From Sphingobacteriaceae bacterium GW460-11-11-14-LB5 (GTDB taxonomy: Bacteria; Bacteroidota; Bacteroidia; Sphingobacteriales; Sphingobacteriaceae): a stretch of DNA of 64,000 nucleotides. Under the pieces are notes generated by a model that worked only from the letters and a program-made list of their open reading frames with translations, was not told the origin of the DNA and did no database searches. Position 1 is the first letter of the stretch; the number at the start of each line of letters is the position of its first letter. Shown piece after piece: positions 8,053-17,001 of this stretch. Made by a program: the position numbers and the translations under genes. Location of the stretch: positions 4,526,001 through 4,590,000 of the forward strand of contig CP021237.1 in NCBI GenBank assembly GCA_002151545.1, in the 5' to 3' direction.

Positions 8053-8604
8053 ATGAAAAATTTAATCTTAACCGTATTTGCTGTAATTACCATGGCATTT
8101 ACCACACAAGTTTACGCTCAAAAAAATCCAATGGTTGGCGGTGCAGCCATGTACCCGACTAAAGACATTGTAGATAATGCCGTAAACTCAAAAGACCATA
8201 CCACACTGGTAGCAGCAGTAAAAGCAGCAGGTTTAGTTGAAACTTTAAAAAGTGCTGGTCCGTTTACTGTTTTTGCACCAACAAACGCTGCATTTGATAA
8301 ACTTCCTGCCGGAACGGTAGACAATCTGGTTAAACCAGAAAACAAAGCAACCTTAACTACGATTTTAACTTACCATGTTGTTGCCGGCAAAATGGACAGC
8401 AAAGCCATTGCAAAAGCAATTAAAGCTGGTGGTGGCAAAGCTGAACTTACAACCGTACAAGGCGGCAAACTTTGGGCCTGGATGGAAGGTAAAAAATTAG
8501 TTTTAAAAGATGAAAAAGGTGGAATGAGTACCGTAACCATTGCAGATGTTTATCAAAAAAATGGTGTGATCCACGTAGTGGATACCGTTTTAATGCCGAA
8601 GTAA
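8053..8604 (+). CDS. secreted fasciclin-domain protein
   Basis: 183 aa. A signal peptide covers about residues 1-22 (ends VYAQ), followed by a single fasciclin (FAS1) domain. Both FAS1 signature blocks are visible: GPFTVFAPTNAAFDKLP near residue 70, and the C-terminal GVIHVVDTVLMPK. The central YH motif (TYHVVAGKM) is also present. Such proteins are thought to mediate adhesion at the cell surface. It is monocistronic: a strong terminator follows within 30 nt. No TAnnTTTG lies upstream; AACC and CGTCGT around 7990-8012 weakly recall an ECF-sigma promoter (speculative). Confidence 0.92.
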   Translation: MKNLILTVFAVITMAFTTQVYAQKNPMVGGAAMYPTKDIVDNAVNSKDHTTLVAAVKAAGLVETLKSAGPFTVFAPTNAAFDKLPAGTVDNLVKPENKATLTTILTYHVVAGKMDSKAIAKAIKAGGGKAELTTVQGGKLWAWMEGKKLVLKDEKGGMSTVTIADVYQKNGVIHVVDTVLMPK

Positions 8605-8630
8605 AATTGATATATCCTTTTAATCAGTAT

Positions 8631-8664
8631 AAAACGCCCTGGCTTTGGTCTGGGCGTTTTTGCT
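8631..8664 (+). terminator. intrinsic terminator of the fasciclin gene
   Basis: A 9-bp stem AAAACGCCC (8631-8639) pairs with GGGCGTTTT (8652-8660), with a 12-nt loop and further T residues after it. Confidence 0.85.
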
Positions 8665-8780
8665 TTTATAAAAAATCATCTTTTAAAATCCGTCGTTATT
8701 TTTTCATCGTACATATATACACAACACTGGAAGATATCCTTATTAAAAACATACGTCACGTCCCGTGTGATTATAAAACT

Positions 8781-8812
8781 AACGTCCTTTCTTAAACGTA
8801 GGGGCGTTTTTT
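8781..8812 (+). terminator. second terminator-like hairpin
   Basis: AACGTCC (8781-8787) pairs with GGGGCGTT (ending 8808), with one G-T wobble, followed by TTTT. It lies about 150 nt beyond the fasciclin terminator and may be a back-up terminator or end a short unseen transcript. Confidence 0.5.
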
Positions 8813-8906
8813 ATTTATCACCAATATACTTTCTGACTTTTTTTGATGAATTGTCAGTTTTTTTTCAAGTTTTTCCATTTGTAATGTTTAGTGTTTTTTA
8901 ACTATT

Positions 8907-8914
8907 TAATTTTG
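8907..8914 (+). promoter_or_regulatory. -7 element TAATTTTG for first cupin gene
   Basis: Matches TAnnTTTG. It lies 21 nt before the ATG at 8936, giving a leader of about 15 nt. Confidence 0.55.
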
Positions 8915-8935
8915 CTGTATTAATAGTTTTTTAAC

Positions 8936-9817
8936 ATGAAATTCAATTTATCTCCGATAGATGTAGTTGAAGACATATCTAAATCAGATTTCGAGCTGAA
9001 CTACCTTAAACCACGTAAACCTTTGGTTATAAAAAATATGGCCAAAAAGTGGCCGGCATACCAAAAATGGACGATGGAATACATGAAAGAGGTGGTGGGC
9101 GATAAAACTGTTCCACTTTACGACAGTGCTAAAGCCGACCCTTCTAAACCTATAAATGCATCTGCTGCCGAAATGAAATTTGGCGATTATATAGACCTGA
9201 TTAAAGAAACACCGACCGATCTGCGCATCTTTTTGTTCGATCCCATAAAGTTTGCGCCAAAACTACTCGAAGATTATATCGCTCCAAAAGATTTGATGGG
9301 TGGTTTTTTAGATAGCTATCCCAATATGTTCTTTGGCGGTAAAGGTTCGGTAACCTTTTTGCACTATGATATCGATTTAGCGCACATTTTTCACACACAC
9401 TTTAATGGACGAAAACATGTCATCTTATTCGATTACAAATGGAAAGAACGTTTATATCAGATTCCATATGCCACTTATGCCCTGGAGGATTATGATGTAG
9501 AAAATCCCGATTTTGATAAATTCCCCGCATTAAAAGGTGTTCAGGGCGTTGAAGCGTTTTTAGAACATGGCGATACCTTATTTATGCCAACCGGTTACTG
9601 GCACTGGATGAAATACCTGGACGGATCTTTTTCAATTAGTTTAAGGGCATGGGATAAAAGCTGGGCCGTAAAAGCAAAAAGCTTGTATAACTTAACTTTA
9701 CAGCGTAAATTTGACGACTTTATGAAAGCAAACTACCGCGAAAAGTACATGCAATGGAAAGAGGAACTTGCCATTAAAAGAGCGAGCAGGGCACTGGAAA
9801 AGAATTTGCCAAAATAA
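8936..9817 (+). CDS. cupin_8 / JmjC-like Fe(II) dioxygenase, paralogue 1
   Basis: 293 aa. The fold resembles cupin_8/JmjC 2-oxoglutarate oxygenases of the FIH type. The metal triad is visible as His143-x-Asp145 (FLHYDID) and His223 (YWHWMKY). The N-terminal segment YLKPRKPLVIKNMAKKWPA is the usual start of this family (a chain running into a W-P motif), and the HGDTLFMPTG turn precedes the last His. These enzymes hydroxylate proteins or small molecules; the substrate is unknown here. The gene at 10812 is a close paralogue aligned residue for residue through the catalytic core. A DUF3050 gene lies between them, so the three likely act together (inference). Confidence 0.87.
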   Translation: MKFNLSPIDVVEDISKSDFELNYLKPRKPLVIKNMAKKWPAYQKWTMEYMKEVVGDKTVPLYDSAKADPSKPINASAAEMKFGDYIDLIKETPTDLRIFLFDPIKFAPKLLEDYIAPKDLMGGFLDSYPNMFFGGKGSVTFLHYDIDLAHIFHTHFNGRKHVILFDYKWKERLYQIPYATYALEDYDVENPDFDKFPALKGVQGVEAFLEHGDTLFMPTGYWHWMKYLDGSFSISLRAWDKSWAVKAKSLYNLTLQRKFDDFMKANYREKYMQWKEELAIKRASRALEKNLPK

Positions 9818-9897
9818 GCGAAAGAATAAAGACAACGATTAAATAGGATGATGAGGTTTGGACGCCAAACCCTTAACTCCCAACACAAAACTCAAAC

Positions 9898-10683
9898 ATG
9901 CATCCTAACATTATAAAAATCCAGGAAAAAATAGAGCCACTTAGGCAGGAAATTATTAACCATAAAGTTTATTCGGCCATTAGTGAAATAGAAGATCTCC
10001 GGATTTTTATGGAACACCACATTTTTGCCGTGTGGGATTTTATGTCGCTACTTAAAGCTTTACAAATTAATTTAACCTGCACTACCCTACCTTGGTTCCC
10101 GGTGGGCGATCCGGTTACCCGTCAACTGATTAATGAAATAGTTGCAGGTGAAGAATCGGATGTGGATGCCAACGGGGCGATTAAGAGCCATTTTGAACTC
10201 TACCTGGATGCCATGGAGCAATGTGGTGCCAATACAAAACCCATCAATATCTTTTTACAGGAACTAAAAAACGGAAAAAGCTTTAATGAGGCTTTCGAAA
10301 TTGCTGAGGTACCTGCTACAGCAAAAGATTTTGTTAATGCGACATTCGATACCATTAACAGCGGAAAAACACATTTACAGGCAGCAAGTTTTACTTTTGG
10401 CCGCGAGGATTTAATTCCAAACATGTTTTTCAGTATGGTAAACGACCTGAACAGTACCCAGGCTGATAAAGTTTCGATCTTTAAATACTATTTAGAGCGC
10501 CATATCGAAGTAGATGGCGATCACCATAGCCATTTGGCACTCTCGATGACAGAGAAGCTTTGTGAAAAAGATGAAGCCTTTTGGGCAGAGGCAGAAGAGA
10601 CCACAAAACAAGCCTTACAGAAAAGGATCGACCTGTGGGACGCTGCCTATGCTGAAATTGTTCAAAATAAAGTTGAGGCGTAA
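9898..10683 (+). CDS. DUF3050 protein, haem-oxygenase-like fold
   Basis: 261 aa, soluble, resembling DUF3050. Near the N-terminus FMEHHIFAVWDFMSLLKALQ (from residue 37) is the typical helix of haem-oxygenase/TenA-like folds. In the last third His202, Asp206 and His209 (RHIEVDGDHH) give H-x3-D-x2-H, the spacing of metal ligands in helix 3 of haem-oxygenase-like diiron oxidases such as CADD. Candidate partner ligands are Asp33/His40 and Glu100. A metal-dependent oxidase role is therefore plausible but unproven. It sits 80 nt after one cupin_8 gene and about 130 nt before its paralogue, all on one strand. Confidence 0.82.
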   Translation: MHPNIIKIQEKIEPLRQEIINHKVYSAISEIEDLRIFMEHHIFAVWDFMSLLKALQINLTCTTLPWFPVGDPVTRQLINEIVAGEESDVDANGAIKSHFELYLDAMEQCGANTKPINIFLQELKNGKSFNEAFEIAEVPATAKDFVNATFDTINSGKTHLQAASFTFGREDLIPNMFFSMVNDLNSTQADKVSIFKYYLERHIEVDGDHHSHLALSMTEKLCEKDEAFWAEAEETTKQALQKRIDLWDAAYAEIVQNKVEA

Positions 10684-10811
10684 TTATTAAATTGTTAAGT
10701 ATTTACTAATTTTAGATTACGTGATTTTAGTCACATTTACCTGTTAACATCAATTTTGTAAAATAAAATTTACACATTTGTTGTTCGGCACAAATAACCG
10801 ATTTTAAGCGC

Positions 10812-11690
10812 ATGAGTTTCATTTTAAAACCTGTTGATATCGTTGAGAGCATCACTCCCGAAGATTTTAAGAAAAATTATCTGAAAACTAAACGTCCGTT
10901 AGTAATCAGGGGCCTAACTAAAGACTGGCCTGCCAGAGAAAAATGGACGACTGAATATTTAAAAGAAATTGGCGGTGAGCTTGAAGTTCCGCTTTACGAC
11001 AACTCTAAAGCCGATCCATCAAAACCGATTAATGCGGCTACAGCACACATGAAGTTCGGCGATTACCTTGACCTGATTAAACGTGAGCCAACGGAACTGC
11101 GTATATTCTTTTTTAACCTGTTTAAAAAAGTACCTAGTTTAATTAATGATGTAAAAATCCCTAAAGATTTAATGGGTGGTTTTATCGAAAGTATGCCTGC
11201 TATGTTTTTTGGTGGTTCTAACTCGGTAACCTTTTTACATTACGACATCGATTTACCACATATTTTCCATACGCATTTTGGCGGCAGAAAACACATTGTT
11301 CTTTTCGATAATAAATGGAAAGACAGGTTGTATTGCTTACCAAATGCAACTTATGCATTAGAAGATTACGATGTGGCCAATCCTGATTTCGAAAAATTCC
11401 CGGCACTGAATGGTGTAGAAGGTTACGAGGTTTTCTTAGAACATGGTGATACTTTATTTATGCCTACCGGAATGTGGCACTGGATGAAATATCTGGATGG
11501 TTCGTTCTCGTTAAGTTTAAGGGCCTGGGATCAATCGATTACCCGAAAAGTGGCGAGCGTTTGGAGTTTATTTACCCATGGCGCCATCGACAGTTTAATC
11601 AAAATGACTTTCAAAGAAAAATATGCCCACTGGAGAGAGAAAAAAGCAGTTAAAATTGCTGAAAGAGCTTTAGCCAAAGGCAGACCATAA
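10812..11690 (+). CDS. cupin_8 / JmjC-like Fe(II) dioxygenase, paralogue 2
   Basis: 292 aa, collinear with the 8936 gene. The same metal ligands occur at the same residue numbers: His143-x-Asp145 and His223 (MWHWMKY). Long blocks match, including the LYDxSKADPSKPIN stretch near residue 61 and LMGGF near 120. By eye roughly three fifths of residues are shared, so it arose by duplication that has since diverged. Divergence is concentrated at residues 100-118 and in the C-terminal helices, which could alter substrate choice. A strong terminator at 11717-11746 ends the unit. Confidence 0.87.
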   Translation: MSFILKPVDIVESITPEDFKKNYLKTKRPLVIRGLTKDWPAREKWTTEYLKEIGGELEVPLYDNSKADPSKPINAATAHMKFGDYLDLIKREPTELRIFFFNLFKKVPSLINDVKIPKDLMGGFIESMPAMFFGGSNSVTFLHYDIDLPHIFHTHFGGRKHIVLFDNKWKDRLYCLPNATYALEDYDVANPDFEKFPALNGVEGYEVFLEHGDTLFMPTGMWHWMKYLDGSFSLSLRAWDQSITRKVASVWSLFTHGAIDSLIKMTFKEKYAHWREKKAVKIAERALAKGRP

Positions 11691-11716
11691 AAAAGTATTG
11701 AAAAAGTAAAATACAG

Positions 11717-11746
11717 CGGGGCATCGGTTACGATAGCCCCGTTTTT
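11717..11746 (+). terminator. intrinsic terminator after cupin/DUF3050 unit
   Basis: CGGGGC (11717-11722) pairs with GCCCCG (11736-11741), with an inner ATCG/CGAT extension, followed by TTTTT. Confidence 0.85.
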
Positions 11747-11805
11747 GTTATTATTGCTTTCTGAATGCTTAAGATTAGCATAATTTAAAAAGACCAGATA
11801 CCAAA

Positions 11806-12420
11806 ATGGATACGAACATACTTAGCGAAAAAGAAAAAATGCTGGCTGGCAAAGCTTATCAGGCTGGCGGCGAAGAACTATCAAAAGAAAGATTAAAAGC
11901 ACGTGAAATTGTGTTTGAATTTAATAACCTGGCACCGAAATTTATCAAACAACGGAAAGAATTATTAAAAAGGTTATTCGGAAAAACAGAAAGGATGTTT
12001 TATGTAGAACCGCCATTTAGATGCGATTATGGCTACAACATCGAAATCGGCGATAACTTTTACGCAAATTTTAACCTGGTGATTCTGGATTGCGCTAAGG
12101 TACGCATCGGCAATAGTGTTTTTATTGCGCCAAACGTAGCCATTTATACTGCAGGGCATCCGATACATGCACATTTACGCGATCAGGAATATGAATGGGC
12201 GCAGGAAGTTAGCATTGGCAACAGCGTTTGGATTGGTGGAAACGTGGTGATTAATCCGGGTGTTACCATTGGCTCAAACGTAGTCATCGGATCAGGCAGT
12301 GTGGTTACCAGAGATATTCCGGATAATGTTTTCGCTGCAGGAAACCCGTGTCGGGTAATCCGCCAGTTAACAGATGCGGATAAGGATTATTATTACAAAG
12401 ATTTTAAGTTGGGGGAATAA
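11806..12420 (+). CDS. sugar O-acetyltransferase (maltose acetyltransferase type)
   Basis: 204 aa. An N-terminal Mac domain (EKEKMLAGKAYQAGGEELSKER...) is followed by a left-handed beta-helix of hexapeptide repeats (about residues 75-190, for example IGNSVWIGGNVVINPG). The catalytic His is in TAGHPIHAH near residue 125. It belongs to the Maa/LacA/NodL group, which transfers acetyl from acetyl-CoA to a sugar 6-hydroxyl. The exact acceptor cannot be read from sequence. It is a single gene between terminators. Confidence 0.9.
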   Translation: MDTNILSEKEKMLAGKAYQAGGEELSKERLKAREIVFEFNNLAPKFIKQRKELLKRLFGKTERMFYVEPPFRCDYGYNIEIGDNFYANFNLVILDCAKVRIGNSVFIAPNVAIYTAGHPIHAHLRDQEYEWAQEVSIGNSVWIGGNVVINPGVTIGSNVVIGSGSVVTRDIPDNVFAAGNPCRVIRQLTDADKDYYYKDFKLGE

Positions 12421-12427
12421 ATAATCG

Positions 12428-12446
12428 TCCCGATTTCCAATCGGGA
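12428..12446 (+). terminator. hairpin after acetyltransferase gene
   Basis: TCCCGAT (12428-12434) pairs with ATCGGGA (12440-12446). It has only a weak T tract, so it may be a repeat-derived palindrome rather than a true terminator. The same CCCGAT/ATCGGG core recurs at about 50940 and 61090. Confidence 0.5.
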
Positions 12447-12518
12447 TGTATGAGAAGGGCGATTTTATTGCCATTAAATTTATTCTAGAGGCTGTATTAT
12501 AAATCTAGTTTCATTAGA

Positions 12519-12592
12519 ATTGTCACGTTGAGCCTGTCGAAACGCCTTATACAGGTTTGGCAGATCCTTCGACAAGCTCAGGATGACAATTC
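12519..12592. repeat. interspersed palindromic repeat (TGTCAC...GATGACA)
   Basis: The ends ATTGTCAC and GATGACAAT are inverted. Inside are inverted halves CCTGTCGAA and TTCGACAAGC. It resembles the CGTCAT...ATGACG intergenic repeats found elsewhere in the window. Confidence 0.6.
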
Positions 12593-12648
12593 TATAAGCT
12601 TATTGTACTATGATTCCCAATCAAGCTAGGAATGAGAACCCGTTTATA

Positions 12649-13074
12649 TTAGCTGCTATGATCAGCAACTACTTTCCACTCGCCTTTAATTTTTTTAATC
12701 AGAAGTGTAAAATATCCTTTAAGCTCGTCTTTTTCGCGTTTAACATTCCAGCTGCCTAATACAAAAGCCAAATCAGGTTTTAAAAATTCGACCTTTTTAA
12801 TGCCAAACACCAAAAATCCCATGGCCGATTTATCCGGATAGCCTTTTTTATAATTATCCAGCGTTTTTTGCCAGCCATAAGTTGGTCCGTTTTTACCTAC
12901 AAAAAGTAAACTGTCTGATTTTTCATAACCTTGCATAAAGGCTTCAACATCGCCCTTGTTCCAATCTGTACGTTGCTTTTCGAGTAAATTAAGTATGGCC
13001 TGTTTATCTTTCGCATTTTGCGCAAAAGCACTAAAAGAAGCTAAAAACAATGCAATTACAAGTATTCTTTTCAT
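12649..13074 (-). CDS. secreted SnoaL-like / DUF4440 protein
   Basis: 142 aa from the ATG ending at 13074. A longer reading of 159 aa is possible, but only the inner start gives a proper signal peptide (MKRILVIALFLASFSAFAQ). The mature part is a small alpha+beta-barrel of the NTF2/SnoaL-like DUF4440 type: a helical start (AILNLLEKQRTDWNKGD), then strands ending in GEWKVVADHSS. Such proteins are varied (isomerases, binding proteins) and function cannot be assigned. It is divergent from the PfkB kinase gene. Confidence 0.82.
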   Translation of the reverse strand: MKRILVIALFLASFSAFAQNAKDKQAILNLLEKQRTDWNKGDVEAFMQGYEKSDSLLFVGKNGPTYGWQKTLDNYKKGYPDKSAMGFLVFGIKKVEFLKPDLAFVLGSWNVKREKDELKGYFTLLIKKIKGEWKVVADHSS

Positions 13075-13166
13075 GTTATCTGAGTTGAGGTAAAAATTAA
13101 AGATATGAAACAAATTATTTTGTTCCATGCGTAAAAATTCTTTATTTACACATCTATAAATCTTCT

Positions 13167-14048
13167 ATGCAAAATAAAGTAATCACAATTGGCGAAATAC
13201 TCTGGGATGTTTTCCCAGAGGGTAAAAAAGCTGGCGGCTCGAGCATGAATGTTGCCCTTAATTTACATAAACAAAGTATAGAGAGCAGTTTTATTAGTGC
13301 GGTTGGCGATGATGAAAATGGCAAGGAATTATTTAATTTTTTAGCCAGCAATCATTTTGCAACTGATTTGATTCAGGTAAATAGCGAATTGCCGACCAGT
13401 ACGGTTGTGGTACAGCTTGACGAAAACCATCAGGCTACTTATACCATTAAACAACCCGTGGCATGGGATGATATCAAAATTACCGACGAAAATATTGCTG
13501 CTGTTAAACAGGCAGATGCTTTAGTATATTGCAGCTTAACTTGTAGATCGGAACAATCTAAAAAAGCCATTCTGAAACTTTTAGAAAATGCCAAAACTAA
13601 AATATTCGACATCAACCTCCGCGCTCCGTTTTATACCAGGGAATTAATTGCTGAGCTTCTGACTAAGGCAGATATCTTAAAAATAAATGAAGATGAAATT
13701 TTATGGGTGAAAGAATCTTTTGGCTTGAGCGGTAATACAGACGAACAACTTTTAAAGCAGCTTTCCAGTCAGTTTAATATTGAAATCATCTGCCTTACAC
13801 TTGGTGATAAAGGTGCCTGTGTTTTAAAAGACGGCAAACTGTTTAAACATGCAGGTTACAAAGTACAGGTAGCCGATACAGTGGGTGCAGGCGATGCCTT
13901 TTTAGCTACGTTTATTGCTTGCTATTTGCAAGGATACCCAATGGAAACTACATTAGATAATGCCTGCAAAGTTGGCGCCTTTGTAGCCTCGCAAGCTGGC
14001 GCTAATCCTGAGTACAATAAAAAGATTTATCATATGGCGTTGGGTTAG
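13167..14048 (+). CDS. PfkB-family sugar kinase, probable fructokinase
   Basis: 293 aa. PfkB fold, with an N-terminal GGSSMNVA substrate loop and the C-terminal PfkB signature DTVGAGDAF at residues 237-245, Asp243 being the catalytic base. FDINLRAPFY (about 147-156) is typical of fructokinase-like members. It probably phosphorylates a sugar, fructose being the best guess. A GH32 fructanase gene lies in the same window at 62970 but too far away to form an operon. Confidence 0.88.
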   Translation: MQNKVITIGEILWDVFPEGKKAGGSSMNVALNLHKQSIESSFISAVGDDENGKELFNFLASNHFATDLIQVNSELPTSTVVVQLDENHQATYTIKQPVAWDDIKITDENIAAVKQADALVYCSLTCRSEQSKKAILKLLENAKTKIFDINLRAPFYTRELIAELLTKADILKINEDEILWVKESFGLSGNTDEQLLKQLSSQFNIEIICLTLGDKGACVLKDGKLFKHAGYKVQVADTVGAGDAFLATFIACYLQGYPMETTLDNACKVGAFVASQAGANPEYNKKIYHMALG

Positions 14049-14168
14049 CTTTAGTTTTTAGCCACGGAAACACGACTTTTACCTTTCTGCTTGTCTCTAA
14101 AAATGACACCGCGCTTAAATTAATGCAAAGCGAAACTTTTATCTTCGATAAATCGTTAATACAAGCAC

Positions 14169-15266
14169 ATGAGAGGTTTTCGTTTTTCTGATTATAAGCC
14201 GGGCGATGCGCCAAAGGGTGGGTTTGATGAGTTGCTGAAATTATTTAGCGAACTGCTGAATTATACAGCCGGAGATGCCGCAGAGGCTTTAAGCTGGTTG
14301 AACGAACTCGACAAGCAATATAAACTCACCAATAACGATTATGGTATTGGCAATTTTATCGACGACCTGAAAGACAAGGGTTATCTGACAGAAGACAATC
14401 AATCTGGCGAGTTTAAAATTACGGCTAAAACCGAGCAGACAATCCGCAAGTCGGCACTGGATGAAATTTTCGGGAAACTCAAAAAATCAGGCCGGGGAAA
14501 TCACAACAGTAATCAATCAGGCGTTGGTGAAGAGAAAAATGCCGATAGACGCGAATATAGTTTTGGGGATAGTTTAGATCAGATTGATATGACGGCTTCT
14601 ATCCACAATGCACAGATTAACCATGGCATTGGCGATTTCACTTTAACCGACCGTGATCTGGAAGTAGAGGAAAAGGATTTTAAAACTTTAACTTCTACCG
14701 TATTGATGATTGATATTTCGCACTCCATGATTTTATATGGCGAAGACAGGATTACGCCTGCCAAAAAAGTAGCCATGGCTTTGGCCGAGCTGATTAAAAC
14801 GAAATACCCTAAAGATACTTTAGACATTGTGGTTTTCGGAAATGATGCCTGGCCAATTAGCGTGAAAGACCTGCCTTATTTACAGGTTGGCCCTTACCAT
14901 ACCAATACCTATGCAGGCTTAGAACTGGCTGCAGATTTACTCCGCCGCAGGAAAACGCATAATAAACAGATTTTCATGATTACCGACGGAAAACCAACCT
15001 GCTTAAAAGAAAATGGCAAATATTATAAAAACAGTATGGGTTTGGATAGGAAGGTAATTAATAAAACCTTAAACATGGCAGCTCAATGTAAGCGCCTGAA
15101 GATCCCGATTACGACATTTATGATTGCCAAAGACCCTTATCTGCAACAGTTTGTGCGCCAGTTTACCGAAATTAACGGCGGCAGGGCTTTTTATAGCTCC
15201 TTAAATGGTTTGGGCGAATACATTTTTGAAGATTACATTAAAAACAGACGTAAGACAGTTAAATAA
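14169..15266 (+). CDS. VWA-domain protein, partner of the MoxR-like ATPase
   Basis: 365 aa, cytoplasmic. The N-terminal third is helical. A von Willebrand factor A domain follows from about residue 170: the MIDAS motif DxSxS is seen in MIDISHSM, the Thr in TNTYAGLELA, and the Asp in MITDGKPT. VWA proteins of this kind pair with MoxR/Mg-chelatase-type AAA+ ATPases as a metal-dependent adaptor. The ATPase gene follows 158 nt downstream on the same strand. The gap holds intergenic repeat-like sequence including two CCCTAAA units. Confidence 0.88.
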   Translation: MRGFRFSDYKPGDAPKGGFDELLKLFSELLNYTAGDAAEALSWLNELDKQYKLTNNDYGIGNFIDDLKDKGYLTEDNQSGEFKITAKTEQTIRKSALDEIFGKLKKSGRGNHNSNQSGVGEEKNADRREYSFGDSLDQIDMTASIHNAQINHGIGDFTLTDRDLEVEEKDFKTLTSTVLMIDISHSMILYGEDRITPAKKVAMALAELIKTKYPKDTLDIVVFGNDAWPISVKDLPYLQVGPYHTNTYAGLELAADLLRRRKTHNKQIFMITDGKPTCLKENGKYYKNSMGLDRKVINKTLNMAAQCKRLKIPITTFMIAKDPYLQQFVRQFTEINGGRAFYSSLNGLGEYIFEDYIKNRRKTVK

Positions 15267-15424
15267 GGTAGAGGGCAAAAAGGTGGAAGGTTTAAGGCAA
15301 AACCCAATGCCGTAAATACCTACCTAACGAGTCTAAGAAAACATTTTAAACAGGCGAAGATTTAATGGTTGAATGCTGTGCGCTGCAACCCTAAACCCTA
15401 AACCTTAAAACCGATTTTAAAAAG

Positions 15425-16912
15425 ATGCAAAACACCACATTAGGCGAATTAAAAACAACAGGATATAAATCGAGATCTGTAAAAGAAGAGCTTAGGGAAA
15501 ATCTGATTAAAGTGCTCCGCGATAAAAAAACCGAATTTGAAGGCATTATAGGCTATGATGAAACGGTGATTCCTGAATTGCAAACCGCCATTTTATCGCG
15601 CCATAATATTTTACTTTTAGGTTTACGTGGGCAGGCAAAAACACGTATTGCCCGTTTAATGGTAAACCTATTAGACGAATATGTACCATATGTTGCCGGA
15701 AGTGAGATTTTTGATGATCCATTGAACCCAATTTCATGGTATGCGAAAAACGAAATTGCCATAAAAGGCGATGATACCGAAATTGCCTGGTTGCACCGCA
15801 GCGAAAGATATACCGAGAAACTGGCCACACCGGATGTTACTGTTGCCGATTTAATTGGCGATGTTGACCCGATTAAAGCTGCTACATTAAAATTAACTTA
15901 TAATGATGAACGTGTAATCCACTTTGGTTTAATTCCGCGTGCACACCGCAGCATTTTCGTGATTAATGAACTGCCCGATTTACAGGCGCGTATCCAGGTG
16001 GCCTTATTTAACATGCTACAGGAAAAAGATATCCAGATCCGTGGTTTCAAATTGCGTTTACCATTGGATATCCAGTTTGTGTTTACCGCAAACCCTGAAG
16101 ATTATACCAACCGTGGAAGTATCGTTACCCCTTTGAAAGATAGGATTGAAAGTCAGATTTTAACCCACTACCCTAAAACCATCGAAATTTCTCGTAAAAT
16201 CACTTTTCAGGAGGCAAAACTAACCGCCGATCAAAAAGCCAATATTGAAGCTGATGGTCTGGTGAAAGACCTGATTGAACAGATTGCTTTCGAGGCGCGT
16301 AAAAGCGAATATATCGATCAAAAATCGGGTGTATCGGCAAGATTAACCATTTCGGCTTATGAAAATCTAATCAGCACAGCAGAAAGAAGAATGCTGATTG
16401 CTGGTGAGAAAAATACTTTTATCCGCTTATCTGACCTGGCAGGAATTATCCCGGCAATAACCGGTAAAATTGAACTGGTTTACGAAGGTGAACTGGAGGG
16501 CCCAGCACATGTTGCCACCACCTTAATTGGCAAAGCAGTTAAAACTTTATTTGCACGTTACTTCCCTGATCCTGAAAAAGCGAAAAAAAGCAAAACGGCC
16601 AACCCTTATACCGAAGTAACTGAATGGTTTACCGAAGGTAATAATGTTGATGTTACCGATACTTTAACCAATGCACAGTATAAAAAAGCGTTGATGCTGG
16701 TGCCTGGTTTATATGATCTGGTCAAGAAATTTCATCCTAAATTAAGCGAAAACCAGACTTTATTGTTAATGGAATTCGTGTTGCATGGTTTAGCCGAGTA
16801 CTCACAATTGAGCAAAAACTTTTTAAATGGCGGCTTCGGTTTCGCTGATATGTTTGGCAGTTTATTTAACGCCGAATTTGATGAAGAAGAGGACGAAGAC
16901 GATTTCAGATAA
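15425..16912 (+). CDS. MoxR / Mg-chelatase-like AAA+ ATPase
   Basis: 495 aa. Walker A is GLRGQAKT at residues 66-73. The Walker B position reads IFVINELPDL, with Asn181-Glu182 instead of the usual Asp-Glu. Sensor 1 lies in FTANPEDYTNRG. The C-terminus ends in a very acidic tail (EEEDEDD). It resembles proteins annotated as magnesium chelatase subunit I in Bacteroidetes, but no chlorophyll or cobalamin gene is near, so a MoxR-like remodelling role with the upstream VWA protein is more likely. Whether N-E is normal for this subfamily cannot be checked here. Confidence 0.87.
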   Translation: MQNTTLGELKTTGYKSRSVKEELRENLIKVLRDKKTEFEGIIGYDETVIPELQTAILSRHNILLLGLRGQAKTRIARLMVNLLDEYVPYVAGSEIFDDPLNPISWYAKNEIAIKGDDTEIAWLHRSERYTEKLATPDVTVADLIGDVDPIKAATLKLTYNDERVIHFGLIPRAHRSIFVINELPDLQARIQVALFNMLQEKDIQIRGFKLRLPLDIQFVFTANPEDYTNRGSIVTPLKDRIESQILTHYPKTIEISRKITFQEAKLTADQKANIEADGLVKDLIEQIAFEARKSEYIDQKSGVSARLTISAYENLISTAERRMLIAGEKNTFIRLSDLAGIIPAITGKIELVYEGELEGPAHVATTLIGKAVKTLFARYFPDPEKAKKSKTANPYTEVTEWFTEGNNVDVTDTLTNAQYKKALMLVPGLYDLVKKFHPKLSENQTLLLMEFVLHGLAEYSQLSKNFLNGGFGFADMFGSLFNAEFDEEEDEDDFR

Positions 16913-17001
16913 TATTGAATTTCTCTAATTTGATTAGCTTTGACAAATTCTTTCTCTAGGAAGAATCTGTCGAAGCTTTTTATTTACAAACCCTAAACAT
17001 A

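Larger units (their letters stand above)
8605..8935. other. intergenic region with two terminator-like hairpins
   Basis: No credible gene. Besides the fasciclin terminator it holds a small CACG/CGTG hairpin at about 8757-8769 and a second terminator-like hairpin at 8781-8812. No promoter element is visible for an RNA between the two terminators. Confidence 0.5.

Noticed and set aside
8607..8795. A 62-codon ORF after the fasciclin gene
   Set aside because: It reads straight through the terminator hairpin and has no ribosome-binding context or family.
15425..16912. Magnesium chelatase (chlorophyll pathway) function for the AAA+ gene
   Set aside because: No pigment or cobalamin genes are nearby; the VWA partner and sequence fit a MoxR-like role better.
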